From contig JAFKGQ010000005.1 of assembly GCA_017307755.1 (NCBI GenBank), positions 434,001 through 498,000 of the forward strand: a stretch of 64,000 nucleotides of DNA, in the 5' to 3' direction. Below are positions 33,489 to 42,362 of the stretch, piece by piece. Position numbers and translations under genes: made by a program. Position 1 is the first letter of the stretch. The number at the start of each line of letters is the position of its first letter. The notes below the pieces were generated by a model that searched no databases, was not told the origin of the DNA, and saw only the letters and a list, made by a program, of their open reading frames with translations. Origin of the DNA: Chitinophagaceae bacterium (lineage in GTDB: Bacteria > Bacteroidota > Bacteroidia > Chitinophagales > Chitinophagaceae).

Positions 33489-34835
33489 ATGTATAACCGT
33501 GGCCGGCTATATGGCATCTGTTTGGTCGCCTCTCTCGGAGGCATTTTATTTGGGTTTGACCTGGTGATCATCTCGGGGACCATTCCTTTTTTCAGGCAAT
33601 ACTTTCAGCTGAGCGAAGCAGGGGTAGGATGGGCTGTAGGGTGTGTCAACCTGGGGGCTGCGTTGGGGGCTCTGGTTGCCGGGCGACTGAGTGATAGATT
33701 TGGCCGTAAAAAACTATTGTTGTGCTGCGCGGTGCTCTTTGCGCTGACGGGACCGGGTACGGGATGGGCAGGACAGTTCGGCTGGTTTATCGTTTGCCGG
33801 CTGCTCAGTGGTACTGCCGTAGGTATAGCTTCTCTTGTCTGTCCTGTGTATATTGCCGAAATATCTCCTACGGCGTTCCGGGGCCGGATGGTGTCCTTTT
33901 ATCAGCTGGCCATTGTATCGGGGCTGCTTCTGGCCTACCTGGCGGATTATCTCTTATTGGATACGGGCAGCGATAACTGGCGATGGATGTTCTCTTCGCA
34001 GGCGGTGCCTGCGCTGCTGTTCTTCTCGGGTCTTTTCTTTGTTGCTGAAAGTCCCCGCTGGCTTGTGGGTAAGGGCCGTCTTGTACAGGCCCTGAAAGTA
34101 TTGGAGAGTATCGGGGGGCCGCTCTATGGGGAAGAACAGCTGACGAGGATACAGGATAGCTTTAAGACATCCTCGGGGAGTGACCGGAAAAGAGATTGGA
34201 AAGTGATCTTTCGAAAAGAGCACAGGAAGGTTGCATTGCTGGGTATCTGTGTTGCTGTTTTTTCACAGGCGGACGGCCAGAACTCTCTTTTTTCCTATGC
34301 CCCTGAAATATTCCGGCAGGCGGGGATGGGGCGTGATTCTGCCATTTTCCAATCTGTTGCTTTAGGGGTCGTCAATTTCTTATTTACTTTTATAGCTATC
34401 GGATCCATCGATCGATACGGCCGCAGAAAATTGTTGTTGGTGGGGTCCCTTCTGCTTTCCCTGGATGCCGCCCTACTGGCGCTGACTTTTGCGTTAAGTC
34501 TTCCTTCCTATTGGATCATGGTAGAAGTGCTTGCCTTTATAGCCATTTATGCGGCTACCCTTGGGCCCGTTACGTGGGTGGCGTTGTCGGAGCTGTTCCC
34601 CAACAAGGTACGGGGCGATCTGATGTCTGTAGCGACGCTGTCCTTATGGATCGCCAATTTTATTACGACGGCCAGCTTCCCTGTGATGCGGGCCCAATGG
34701 GGGCTGCCGCTGACCTTTGGTCTTCATGCGTTGATATGTCTGGCGTATTTTTTCTTTGTCAGGAGCAAGGTGCCGGAGACAAAGGGGCGAAGCCTGGAAG
34801 AAATAGAGACGCTGGTCGCTATCCCTTCCCATTGA
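33489..34835 (+). CDS. Sugar porter (MFS, proton symporter type)
   Basis: About 448 residues from the ATG at 33489; the TTG three codons upstream lies in a promoter-like element. Twelve hydrophobic segments carry sugar-porter signatures: GRLSDRFGRKK after helix 2, AESPRWLVGKGR before the central loop, DRYGRRKL in the second half and VPETKGRSLEEIE at the C-terminus. It should import a monosaccharide such as xylose, galactose or a uronate across the inner membrane, supplying cytoplasmic enzymes of PUL1. It overlaps the convergent AraC-type gene by 17 bp. Confidence 0.9.
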   Translation: MYNRGRLYGICLVASLGGILFGFDLVIISGTIPFFRQYFQLSEAGVGWAVGCVNLGAALGALVAGRLSDRFGRKKLLLCCAVLFALTGPGTGWAGQFGWFIVCRLLSGTAVGIASLVCPVYIAEISPTAFRGRMVSFYQLAIVSGLLLAYLADYLLLDTGSDNWRWMFSSQAVPALLFFSGLFFVAESPRWLVGKGRLVQALKVLESIGGPLYGEEQLTRIQDSFKTSSGSDRKRDWKVIFRKEHRKVALLGICVAVFSQADGQNSLFSYAPEIFRQAGMGRDSAIFQSVALGVVNFLFTFIAIGSIDRYGRRKLLLVGSLLLSLDAALLALTFALSLPSYWIMVEVLAFIAIYAATLGPVTWVALSELFPNKVRGDLMSVATLSLWIANFITTASFPVMRAQWGLPLTFGLHALICLAYFFFVRSKVPETKGRSLEEIETLVAIPSH

Positions 34836-35730
34836 TGATCTTCGAATAGGCCTGTCTATGAGTTTTTGGGCTTTGCAGGAATTTACTTCTGAACTGGCGG
34901 TTGAAGTTAGAAAGATTGTTGAAGCCGCAATTGTAGGCGATGTCGGCAATGCTTCTATCCGTCTCTATCAGCAATTTACCCGCCTGGTTCAGCCGCATAT
35001 TGTTCAGAAAGGTAAAGAATGTCTTTTTTGTCCTCTCATGGAACCAGCGGCAGAATGAAGTACGGGTCATATGGACCAACGCCGCCACTTCTTCCAGCCG
35101 GATGTCTTTCTCATAATTGCGGAATGTATATTGGAACACTTTATCCAGACGTTCGGTGTCGGAGCTGTTCTGTCCGATGATCCCGGGGTCGGATAACAAT
35201 ACATAGTCGCTGGTGGCGGATAATTGATGGAGGATATCCAGCAGCCGGATCAACCGCTCCATGCCTTTTACTTCCAGCAGGCAGTACATTTTGAGAATAA
35301 TGTCCTTTTTGGTAGCGCCTGTAATATCCATTCCCTGTGCCGACAGTCCGAAAAGATGATGGAGGTGTTTTGCCTGGGGCAGCTGCAGCAGGCCTCCCAG
35401 AGATTGTTCGGAAAAATGGATCACGATGGATTGCGCCCTGTAAGCCGGATTATTCTCGTAGTAGTTGGAAGGGTTCTTATACAGATGGGGAAGATTGGGG
35501 CCCAAAAAGGTCAGATGTTCGTCATGAAAGTCGGATACGGAATTACCGATGAACCGTTTGCCGTGGCTCTTTACTACTAACACCAGCTCGAATTCAGGAT
35601 GATAGTGCCAGGGTGTTCCGAAATAGGGGAGATCGAAGGCTTGTGCAAAAAATGACTCGCCTCCTTCGGGCGGCAGATGTTCCAGTACAGGTGTCATAAC
35701 GAGGGGGTTGACAAGTGATCGTTGGACCAA
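34819..35730 (-). CDS. AraC-family transcriptional regulator with cupin sensor
   Basis: 303 residues. A cupin-like N-terminal domain (about 20-110, PWHYHPEFELVLVV) is followed by a helical linker and a C-terminal double helix-turn-helix (about 195-300, with IRLEEVAALVHMTRTSFCRWF and IADIAYNCGFNNLSNFNRQF in part). This layout is typical of sugar-responsive regulators of Bacteroidota. It is divergent from the PhyH-type gene, and paired AATATTGCC/GGCAATATT sites lie between them. The effector is unknown; the sugar porter or dioxygenase gene is the likely target. Confidence 0.9.
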   Translation of the reverse strand: MVQRSLVNPLVMTPVLEHLPPEGGESFFAQAFDLPYFGTPWHYHPEFELVLVVKSHGKRFIGNSVSDFHDEHLTFLGPNLPHLYKNPSNYYENNPAYRAQSIVIHFSEQSLGGLLQLPQAKHLHHLFGLSAQGMDITGATKKDIILKMYCLLEVKGMERLIRLLDILHQLSATSDYVLLSDPGIIGQNSSDTERLDKVFQYTFRNYEKDIRLEEVAALVHMTRTSFCRWFHERTKKTFFTFLNNMRLNQAGKLLIETDRSIADIAYNCGFNNLSNFNRQFRSKFLQSPKTHRQAYSKIINGKG

Positions 35731-35738
35731 AAATAGGG

Positions 35739-35785
35739 AATATTGCCATTATTGATCGTGTCTTTTAAGTAAGCAGGGCAATATT
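35739..35785. promoter_or_regulatory. Paired inverted sites between AraC-type and PhyH-type genes
   Basis: AATATTGCC (35739-35747) and GGCAATATT (35777-35785) form a perfect 9-bp inverted pair with centres 38 bp apart, close to the AraC-type gene start. The spacing is about 3.6 helical turns. Possible regulator sites. Confidence 0.4.
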
Positions 35786-35864
35786 GTATCGGTTTTTGAA
35801 AACTTCCATAAAAGAAAGATCGCTGTCCGGAGATAATTTGCTTTTATAAAAACCGGATTACTTT

Positions 35865-36695
35865 ATGGAAGGGATGCATTTAACACCACAACAGATCAAC
35901 GACTACCACAGGGACGGATATCTTATCGTAAAGGGGCTTTTTAGTCAGGCCGAGGTCCACCGGCTTTATGAGGTAGCGATAAAGGATGCTGTTATCAGTA
36001 AAAATTCATATGATGTAAAGGACGGCTCGGGGAGAAGGTCAAAATTAGCTTTGTGGTTCACGCCCGGCGATGACCTGTATGGCCTGGTGACTCGCAGCAG
36101 CAGGATGGTATGTTCCGTCGACGCCTTGCTGGATGGCACGGCGCCCGTCTGTCATTTTCATTCCAAGCTCATGCAGAAGGAACCTCAGGTAGGGGGAGCC
36201 TGGGAGTGGCACCAGGATTATGGTTATTGGTATAAGAATGAATTCCTGTTGCCTGACCAGATGAACTCTGTGATGGTTGCTATTACGGCGGCGACGAAAG
36301 AAAACGGTTGTCTGCAAGTGATCCGTGGCAGCCATAGGATGGGCAGGGTAGAGCATGGAAAGAACGGAGAGCAGGTGGGCGCTGCCCAACGGTACGTCGA
36401 TCTTGCCCTTTCATCCATGGAACTGGTGTATGTGGAGCTGCAGCCGGGGGATGCGCTTTTTTTTCATAGCAATCTCCTGCACAGGAGTGATGCCAATCTT
36501 TCTAAAAGTTCGAGATGGAGTCTTATCTCCTGTTACAACCGGCAATCCAATGTGCCTTATAATGAAAAATCTGTCTCCTGTATTACACCGCTGGCTATAT
36601 TTCCGGATGAGGCATTGCTGGGGTCGGACCAGGGAGGAATTGACAGTGGGAGGGATTTCCTGGACAAGGGGAGTGACGTCAGTCTGAAAGATTGA
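35865..36695 (+). CDS. Phytanoyl-CoA dioxygenase (PhyH)-family Fe(II)/2-oxoglutarate enzyme
   Basis: 276 residues of the PhyH type. It opens with LTPQQINDYHRDGYLIVKGLF; iron ligands appear as H-x-D in WEWHQDYGYW and a distal His in FFHSNLLHRSD; an Arg for 2-oxoglutarate is expected in SSRWSLISCYN. It probably hydroxylates a small molecule or sugar-derived acid in the cytoplasm; no signal peptide is seen. Divergent from an AraC-type regulator, which may control it. Substrate unknown. Confidence 0.88.
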   Translation: MEGMHLTPQQINDYHRDGYLIVKGLFSQAEVHRLYEVAIKDAVISKNSYDVKDGSGRRSKLALWFTPGDDLYGLVTRSSRMVCSVDALLDGTAPVCHFHSKLMQKEPQVGGAWEWHQDYGYWYKNEFLLPDQMNSVMVAITAATKENGCLQVIRGSHRMGRVEHGKNGEQVGAAQRYVDLALSSMELVYVELQPGDALFFHSNLLHRSDANLSKSSRWSLISCYNRQSNVPYNEKSVSCITPLAIFPDEALLGSDQGGIDSGRDFLDKGSDVSLKD

Positions 36696-36762
36696 GGCGG
36701 CCGGGACGGTAAAGGACGGTTTAGGAAAAAAATTTATTAGCTTTACCTCAAAGCAAAACGAT

Positions 36763-37338
36763 TTGTCTGCCGAAGTAGTATATACGGATAAGGCCCTTCT
36801 GGAGCGTCTCAGCAGAGGAGATAACAATGCTTATGAGACTATCTACCGCAGGTACGTCTATTCCCTCTACGTAGCCGCTTACCGCCGGCTGAACGACCGC
36901 CAGCAGGCGGAAGACCTGGTACAGGATGTTTTTTTCCGTGTATGGAACAAACGGGAAGAAATGGCGCAGGTGGACAATCTTTCGGCCTATCTCCACACGG
37001 CTGTGCGGTATGAGGTGCTCAAACTGGTGACGCGCCGGAAAGCTCCGCTGTATTTTTTCGAGCCTTTCGAATCCATGCTGATGGAATCCGACGGACCGGA
37101 CAGCAGGCTGATGGCCAAAGAATTGCTGGGCCTCGTCTATAAATATGCCGACACTTTACCGGAAAAACGAAAACAGGTATTCCTCTTACATATAACCAAC
37201 CGGCTATCTACCCGCGAAATAGCCGAAACGCTCGGGATCTCCCAAAAAACGGTGCAAAATCAGCTCGGTACCGCCCTCAATGGTTTCCGCAGTCATGTAA
37301 GCCCAGCCATCATGTTGATCCTCGCCTCCTGGATGTAA
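36763..37338 (+). CDS. ECF sigma factor of the Bacteroidota PUL type (PUL2)
   Basis: 191 residues starting at TTG, with no in-frame ATG in the first part. The sigma2 region contains YETIYRRYVYSLYVAAYRRL and QAEDLVQDVFFRVWNKREE; the sigma4 region contains LSTREIAETLGISQKTVQNQLGTAL. The protein matches the FecI-like group that works with FecR anti-sigma proteins and STN-containing SusC transporters, and both of these follow directly. It should direct transcription of PUL2 when the transporter binds its ligand. The hydrophobic C-terminal tail (SPAIMLILASW) is common in this group. Confidence 0.93.
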   Translation: MSAEVVYTDKALLERLSRGDNNAYETIYRRYVYSLYVAAYRRLNDRQQAEDLVQDVFFRVWNKREEMAQVDNLSAYLHTAVRYEVLKLVTRRKAPLYFFEPFESMLMESDGPDSRLMAKELLGLVYKYADTLPEKRKQVFLLHITNRLSTREIAETLGISQKTVQNQLGTALNGFRSHVSPAIMLILASWM

Positions 37339-37340
37339 AA

Positions 37341-37370
37341 AAAAATCTTCCATGTGCTTGGGAGATTTTT
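37341..37370 (+). terminator. Hairpin between sigma and anti-sigma genes
   Basis: Eleven-base arms (37341-37351 and 37360-37370, one G-T pair) with an 8-base loop; the left side is A-rich and the right arm ends in five T, followed by CAATTTTT. It could partly end transcription after the sigma gene and so lower FecR relative to sigma. Confidence 0.6.
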
Positions 37371-37407
37371 CAATTTTTGGGGCATAGGTATATAAACCCA
37401 TCCTTTT

Positions 37408-38598
37408 ATGTTGTCTCCGAAGAAAAGAAGGAAGTTGATCAGGCTGATAGAAAAATATCAGAAAGGCATAGCGACGCCGGAAGAGGTGTCATTTGTGGAA
37501 GCGTACTACAAGTATTTCGATCCGGAAAATGCTTCACTGCCACTTTTACCGTCCCCGGAGAAGCAGGAACAGGAGAACAGGCTTTTTAAAGATATGCAGG
37601 CCCGTATCCGCCAGCCTCCTGAGGAGCCGCCTGTCGTCCGGCTGAGAAAATATACACGTGTTGCAGCGGCTGTGCTGTTACTGATAGCAGGGGGGGCGGC
37701 TCTCCGGTACATGAATAAAAAAAAGCCTCCGGTGGCGACATTGCCCGTGGCGGTGAAGAACGACATAGCGCCGGGCGGCAACAAGGCTGTCCTGACCCTT
37801 GGCAACGGATCTGTTGTCGTGCTGGACAGCGCGTCTTCAGGGCTTCTTGCGGAGCAGGGAGGAGCCACGGTGACAAAGACGGGAGACGGAAGGCTGGTGT
37901 ATCAGAAAGCTGTGAGCGATGGGACAGGTGTTGGGGGGGAGCCCGCCTATAATACACTCAGCACACCAAAAGGCGGGCAGTACAGACTACAGTTGCCGGA
38001 CGGTACGAAGGTCTGGCTAAACTCGGCTTCCTCTATCCATTACCCGGTGGCTTTTACCGGCAACAGGCGCCAGGTGGATATTACAGGGGAAGCCTATTTT
38101 GAGGTAGCGCAGATATTGTCTTCGGATGGCCGGAAGAAAATGCCATTCGTCGTCCGTACGGACAGACATACGGAAGTGGAAGTGCTGGGTACGCATTTCA
38201 ATATCATGGCTTACACGGATGAGTCGGCCGTCAGGACCACGCTGGCGGAAGGCAGCGTAAAGGTGACCAATCTCCATCACCAGGTATTGCTGACGCCGGG
38301 TCAGCAAGCTGTGCTGGAAGCCTCTTTATCTCCCATAAAGGTGAAAGAGGTAGATGCGGACAAAGAGACGGCATGGATATCGGGTTTCTTTCAATTCGAC
38401 CATACGGACCTTCCTACTTTGATGCGGCAGTTGCAGCGCTGGTATGATGTGGAGCCCGTGTACCCTGTAAAAGACAATGGAAGGAAGTTTGGAGGCCGTA
38501 TCAGCAGGAGTCTTCCTCTTTTGGAAATGCTGCGCCTACTGGAGAGCAATGATATTCATTTTAAGATAGACGGAAAAAAACTGATTGTTCAACAATAA
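37408..38598 (+). CDS. FecR-family anti-sigma factor/sigma regulator (PUL2)
   Basis: 396 residues. The cytoplasmic N-terminus (1-80) includes LIEKYQKGIATPEEVSFVEAYY. A transmembrane segment lies at about 86-103, followed by the periplasmic FecR domain (KGGQYRLQLPDGTKVWLNSASSI, VDITGEAYFEVA, EVLGTHFNI; quoted in pieces) and a C-terminal DUF4974/secretin-like domain (FFQFDHTDLPTLMRQLQRWY). It holds the sigma factor at the membrane and receives the signal from the STN domain of the SusC protein through its C-terminal domain. Confidence 0.94.
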   Translation: MLSPKKRRKLIRLIEKYQKGIATPEEVSFVEAYYKYFDPENASLPLLPSPEKQEQENRLFKDMQARIRQPPEEPPVVRLRKYTRVAAAVLLLIAGGAALRYMNKKKPPVATLPVAVKNDIAPGGNKAVLTLGNGSVVVLDSASSGLLAEQGGATVTKTGDGRLVYQKAVSDGTGVGGEPAYNTLSTPKGGQYRLQLPDGTKVWLNSASSIHYPVAFTGNRRQVDITGEAYFEVAQILSSDGRKKMPFVVRTDRHTEVEVLGTHFNIMAYTDESAVRTTLAEGSVKVTNLHHQVLLTPGQQAVLEASLSPIKVKEVDADKETAWISGFFQFDHTDLPTLMRQLQRWYDVEPVYPVKDNGRKFGGRISRSLPLLEMLRLLESNDIHFKIDGKKLIVQQ

Positions 38599-38670
38599 CC
38601 CAAACCCATCATAATTATGAAAAAATAAACTAACAGATCACTTGCCGTTTGTTGCCCCAGATATAAAAAA

Positions 38671-38705
38671 ACCATCCCGTGGTGAGAGACGGGACGGTAG
38701 ATTTT
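38671..38705 (+). terminator. Terminator-like hairpin between fecR-type gene and susC
   Basis: Ten-base arms (38671-38680 and 38689-38698, one mismatch) with an 8-base loop, followed by AGATTTT. It separates the regulatory pair from the large PUL2 operon and implies a sigma-dependent promoter after it, before 38774. Confidence 0.5.
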
Positions 38706-38773
38706 GTCCGGGACGACCCAACTATCGCGACGAAGCAATGAATTGACTTATTCATCCCAAACAGATCAAAACT

Positions 38774-41700
38774 ATGCAATTGACTGCGTTTTGCAAAATC
38801 CTCCCCGTCAGGGGGACGGTGATGCTATCGACACGAAAATTTATACGTGTTATGAAACTGACCACTGCCTTACTGCTTGCCGGCTGTCTGCAGATCAGCG
38901 CCAGAGGACTTTCGCAGAAAGTGACCCTTTCGGAAAGGAATATATCCCTCATGCGGCTGTTCAATGAGATTTCCAGGCAGACAGGCGTCTCCATCATGTA
39001 TGACGAAGCGTCCATCCAGGACTTGGGCCCTGTTACCATACGGGTAAAGGATGCTTCTCCCAAAGAAGTGCTGGAGAGGTGTCTTGGCAACAAACCGCTG
39101 AACTTTTATATTGAAGGCAATACCATACTTATCAAAAGAAAGCCGGATCTATCTCCGGCCCCTGCAACGCCGCTGACGGATGCCGTGCTGCCGCCTGATA
39201 TACACGGACGTGTGGTGGATGAGAAAGGTGAGCCCGTACCTGGCGTCACCATCTCCATCAAGGGAGGCAAGTCCATCGGCACGACAAATGCGAATGGGGA
39301 GTTTACGCTTACGGGGGTAGATGCGCAGGCTACGCTGGTGTTCACGGGAGCGAATGTAGAAACGCATGAGGTAAGGATAAGCGGGAGGACCACCTTGTCT
39401 GTAAACCTTACAACCCGGGTCGTCAAACAAGAGGAAGTGGTAGTGACAGCTTATACCACGGAAAAGAAAAAGGATATTACGGGGTCAGTGGCCATCGTCA
39501 ATGTCACGGAAATGAACAAACAGCCTTCGGGTCTGGTGACCAACCTGCTGCAAGGCCAGGCTTCCGGCGTAACGGTGATCTCTTCCGGTCAGCCCGGCGC
39601 CGACCCGCAGATACGTATCAGGGGGATCAATACTTTTGGAAACAATACCCCCCTGTTTGTCGTCGATGGAGTACCTACTCAGAATATCTCGGACCTGAAC
39701 GCCAATGATGTGGCGTCCATACAGGTGCTGAAGGATGCGGGCGCCGCCTCCATCTATGGTTCACGCGCTTCCAATGGCGTGGTGATCATCACGACCCGGA
39801 AAGGGAAAGGGAAGGTCAATGTGCATTACGATGCTTATTATGGCACACAGCTACCGAAGAGCGGGAATGTGTTCAACCTGCTGGACCCGCAGGGGCAGGC
39901 CGACCTGGAATGGAAAGCGTATGCTAATTCAGGTGTCGCTCCTAACAGCCGTTATTACGGCAATGGGCCTGTGCCCGTGCTGCCCGACTATGTTTATCCT
40001 GTAGGCGCCAAAGAAGGTACGGACACGGTCAATCCTGCCCGGTATTATATCAATCCGAATTATACAAGCATCAGCGACTACAATAGTTTCTACCGGATTA
40101 CCAAGGCCAATAAGAAAGGTACGGACTGGTATCACGAACTTTTCAAGCAGGCGCCCATGACCAGCCATAATATTTCCGTGGACGGCAGCAGCGAAAAAGG
40201 CAGCTATCTTTTTTCCCTGAATTATTTAAACCAGCGGGGCACGCTGATCAACACCTATCTTCAACGTTATACCCTTCGCAGCAATGCGCAGTATAACATA
40301 TCCAAGCATATCCGGATAGGGGAGAACCTGGCTACATCCATCTCGCATAATCCAAGGATCAATGACATGGTGCAGAACAACCCCGTATTCTTTACGGTGC
40401 AGCTGGCGCCAATCATACCTGTTTATGATATAAAAGGGAACTATGCGGGTGTGTACGGCACGCCTTATAATGGCATCAACCCAGTGGCTGCACAGCGGCG
40501 GAGTGCGGGCAACAAGACCGTGGGTAACCGTCTTTTTGGAAATATGTATGCGGAAGCGGACTTCCTTCAATACTTCACCTTCCGTACCAGTTTTGGGGGG
40601 GATAATTATTCCGGCGCCGCCAGCTTTTTTTCCTATCCTACCTATGAGAATGCGTCTCCACAGACCATCAATTCCTATAACCAGAGCTCTTATACGGGCT
40701 ATAACTGGACCTGGACCAATACGCTCGCCTTCCGCAAGGTGTTTGCGAAGCTGCACGACGTAAAAGTGCTGGTGGGTACGGAAGCCTATAAGTCAAGGTC
40801 CGAGAATTTCAGCGCCGTGCATCAGGATTATTTCTCTTTCCTGCCCGATTATGTCACGCTGCATACCGGCTCGGGAAGCCAGTTTGTCGACGGTTATAGA
40901 GGTATGGAAAGCCTCAGCTCGGAATTTGGAAGGGTGGATTATGCCTATGACGGAAAATACCTGTTAAGTGCTACGCTTCGTTATGACGGATCTTCCAAGC
41001 TGGTGAATAACAACTATGGATGGTTTCCTGCTTTCAGCGCCGGCTGGCGTGTTTCGCAGGAGTCTTTTATGAAGGACATCCATTGGATATCCGACCTGAA
41101 GCTTCGGGGCAGCTGGGGTGTCATGGGCAATCAACTCAATGTAGGGGCGGACAATGGTTTTTCCACTTTTACCACGTCCAACCCTGGCGCCACTTATGAC
41201 ATCGGGAATACCAATAATACATTGTCTCCCGGCTTCCAGGTAGGACAGATCGGTAATCCGAATGCCCGATGGGAGAAGGATATCAATACCAACATCGGCA
41301 TCGATGCCAGTCTTTTTGGCGGCAAGCTGGACATAACGGCTGACTATTACCGGAAGGATATCCAGGACTTGCTGTTCAACCCGCCCGTGCCGGGTGCGCA
41401 GGGTGCGGGCACTCCTCCCTATGTGAATATAGCGCAGATGAAGAATGATGGATTAGACCTTTACATCTCCGCGCATCAGTCTGTGGGCAAGGAGTTCAGG
41501 TTGGACGAAAGCGTGTCCTTCACCACCTACAACAACCGGATCATAAAAGTGACGGATAACCTGCAATACTTCGATGTGAAGGACACCCGTCATTTCGGGA
41601 CCAATTTTATACGCAACCAGGTGGGGCAGGCCGTCGGAAGTTTCTATGGCTATAAGATCATCGGTTTCTGGAACAGCAAGGAGGAGGTGGATGCCGCCAA

Positions 41701-42343
41701 CCAGGAGGCGCGGCAGGCCACGGGCAGTGCGACGGCGGTGTATCAAACGGATGCGGGCGTGGGACGCTTTCGTTATGCGGATGTAAAAAAGGATGGACAG
41801 ATCACCCCGGATGACAGGACCTTTTTGGGCAATCCCAATCCCGACTTCAGCATTGGCCTCAATCTCCGTGCTACCTGGCGGGACCTGGACCTCAGTGCCT
41901 TCTTTTATGGAGTGCATGGCAATAAGCTGACCAATATCATCAGCTATTGGACAGATTTCTTCGGGAATTATGCCGGCGCCAAGAGCAAAACGGCCATGTA
42001 TGATTCCTGGACGCCTACCCATCATAATGCCAAGGTGGCTATCCAGGAGGTAAATGCATATCAAAGCTCGGGGGCTACGTTCAATTCTTATTTTGTACAG
42101 GACGGCAGTTATTTGCGGCTGAAGAATATACAAGCAGGATATACCGTACCCGCGGCTAAGCTGAGCAAGCTGGGTATTCAGAAGCTGCGTGTCTATGTGC
42201 AGGCGGCGAATCTTTTTACGGCCACCAAATATACAGGACTGGACCCGGAGGTCAGCGGCAGCAGTGTACAGCAATTCGGGGTGGACGAGGGGATCTATAA
42301 CAACCAGCGTACATTCCTGGTCGGCATCAATCTCAATTTTTAA
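38774..42343 (+). CDS. SusC/RagA-type TonB-dependent transporter with STN signalling domain (PUL2)
   Basis: 1189 residues. The signal peptide probably starts at an internal Met (MKLTTALLLAGCLQISARG, about residue 27). A STN domain follows at about 50-120 (QKVTLSERNISLMRLFNEISRQTGV in part), then a carboxypeptidase-regulatory domain (IHGRVVDEKGEPVPGVTISI), plug (VVVTAYTTEKKKDITGSVAIV) and barrel ending NLNF. The STN domain contacts the FecR protein, so ligand binding should switch on the ECF sigma factor. Exact start uncertain: 38774, 38822 or 38852 region. Confidence 0.95.
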   Translation: MQLTAFCKILPVRGTVMLSTRKFIRVMKLTTALLLAGCLQISARGLSQKVTLSERNISLMRLFNEISRQTGVSIMYDEASIQDLGPVTIRVKDASPKEVLERCLGNKPLNFYIEGNTILIKRKPDLSPAPATPLTDAVLPPDIHGRVVDEKGEPVPGVTISIKGGKSIGTTNANGEFTLTGVDAQATLVFTGANVETHEVRISGRTTLSVNLTTRVVKQEEVVVTAYTTEKKKDITGSVAIVNVTEMNKQPSGLVTNLLQGQASGVTVISSGQPGADPQIRIRGINTFGNNTPLFVVDGVPTQNISDLNANDVASIQVLKDAGAASIYGSRASNGVVIITTRKGKGKVNVHYDAYYGTQLPKSGNVFNLLDPQGQADLEWKAYANSGVAPNSRYYGNGPVPVLPDYVYPVGAKEGTDTVNPARYYINPNYTSISDYNSFYRITKANKKGTDWYHELFKQAPMTSHNISVDGSSEKGSYLFSLNYLNQRGTLINTYLQRYTLRSNAQYNISKHIRIGENLATSISHNPRINDMVQNNPVFFTVQLAPIIPVYDIKGNYAGVYGTPYNGINPVAAQRRSAGNKTVGNRLFGNMYAEADFLQYFTFRTSFGGDNYSGAASFFSYPTYENASPQTINSYNQSSYTGYNWTWTNTLAFRKVFAKLHDVKVLVGTEAYKSRSENFSAVHQDYFSFLPDYVTLHTGSGSQFVDGYRGMESLSSEFGRVDYAYDGKYLLSATLRYDGSSKLVNNNYGWFPAFSAGWRVSQESFMKDIHWISDLKLRGSWGVMGNQLNVGADNGFSTFTTSNPGATYDIGNTNNTLSPGFQVGQIGNPNARWEKDINTNIGIDASLFGGKLDITADYYRKDIQDLLFNPPVPGAQGAGTPPYVNIAQMKNDGLDLYISAHQSVGKEFRLDESVSFTTYNNRIIKVTDNLQYFDVKDTRHFGTNFIRNQVGQAVGSFYGYKIIGFWNSKEEVDAANQEARQATGSATAVYQTDAGVGRFRYADVKKDGQITPDDRTFLGNPNPDFSIGLNLRATWRDLDLSAFFYGVHGNKLTNIISYWTDFFGNYAGAKSKTAMYDSWTPTHHNAKVAIQEVNAYQSSGATFNSYFVQDGSYLRLKNIQAGYTVPAAKLSKLGIQKLRVYVQAANLFTATKYTGLDPEVSGSSVQQFGVDEGIYNNQRTFLVGINLNF

Positions 42344-42362
42344 TAAAGGAAAAGCGAATTAT

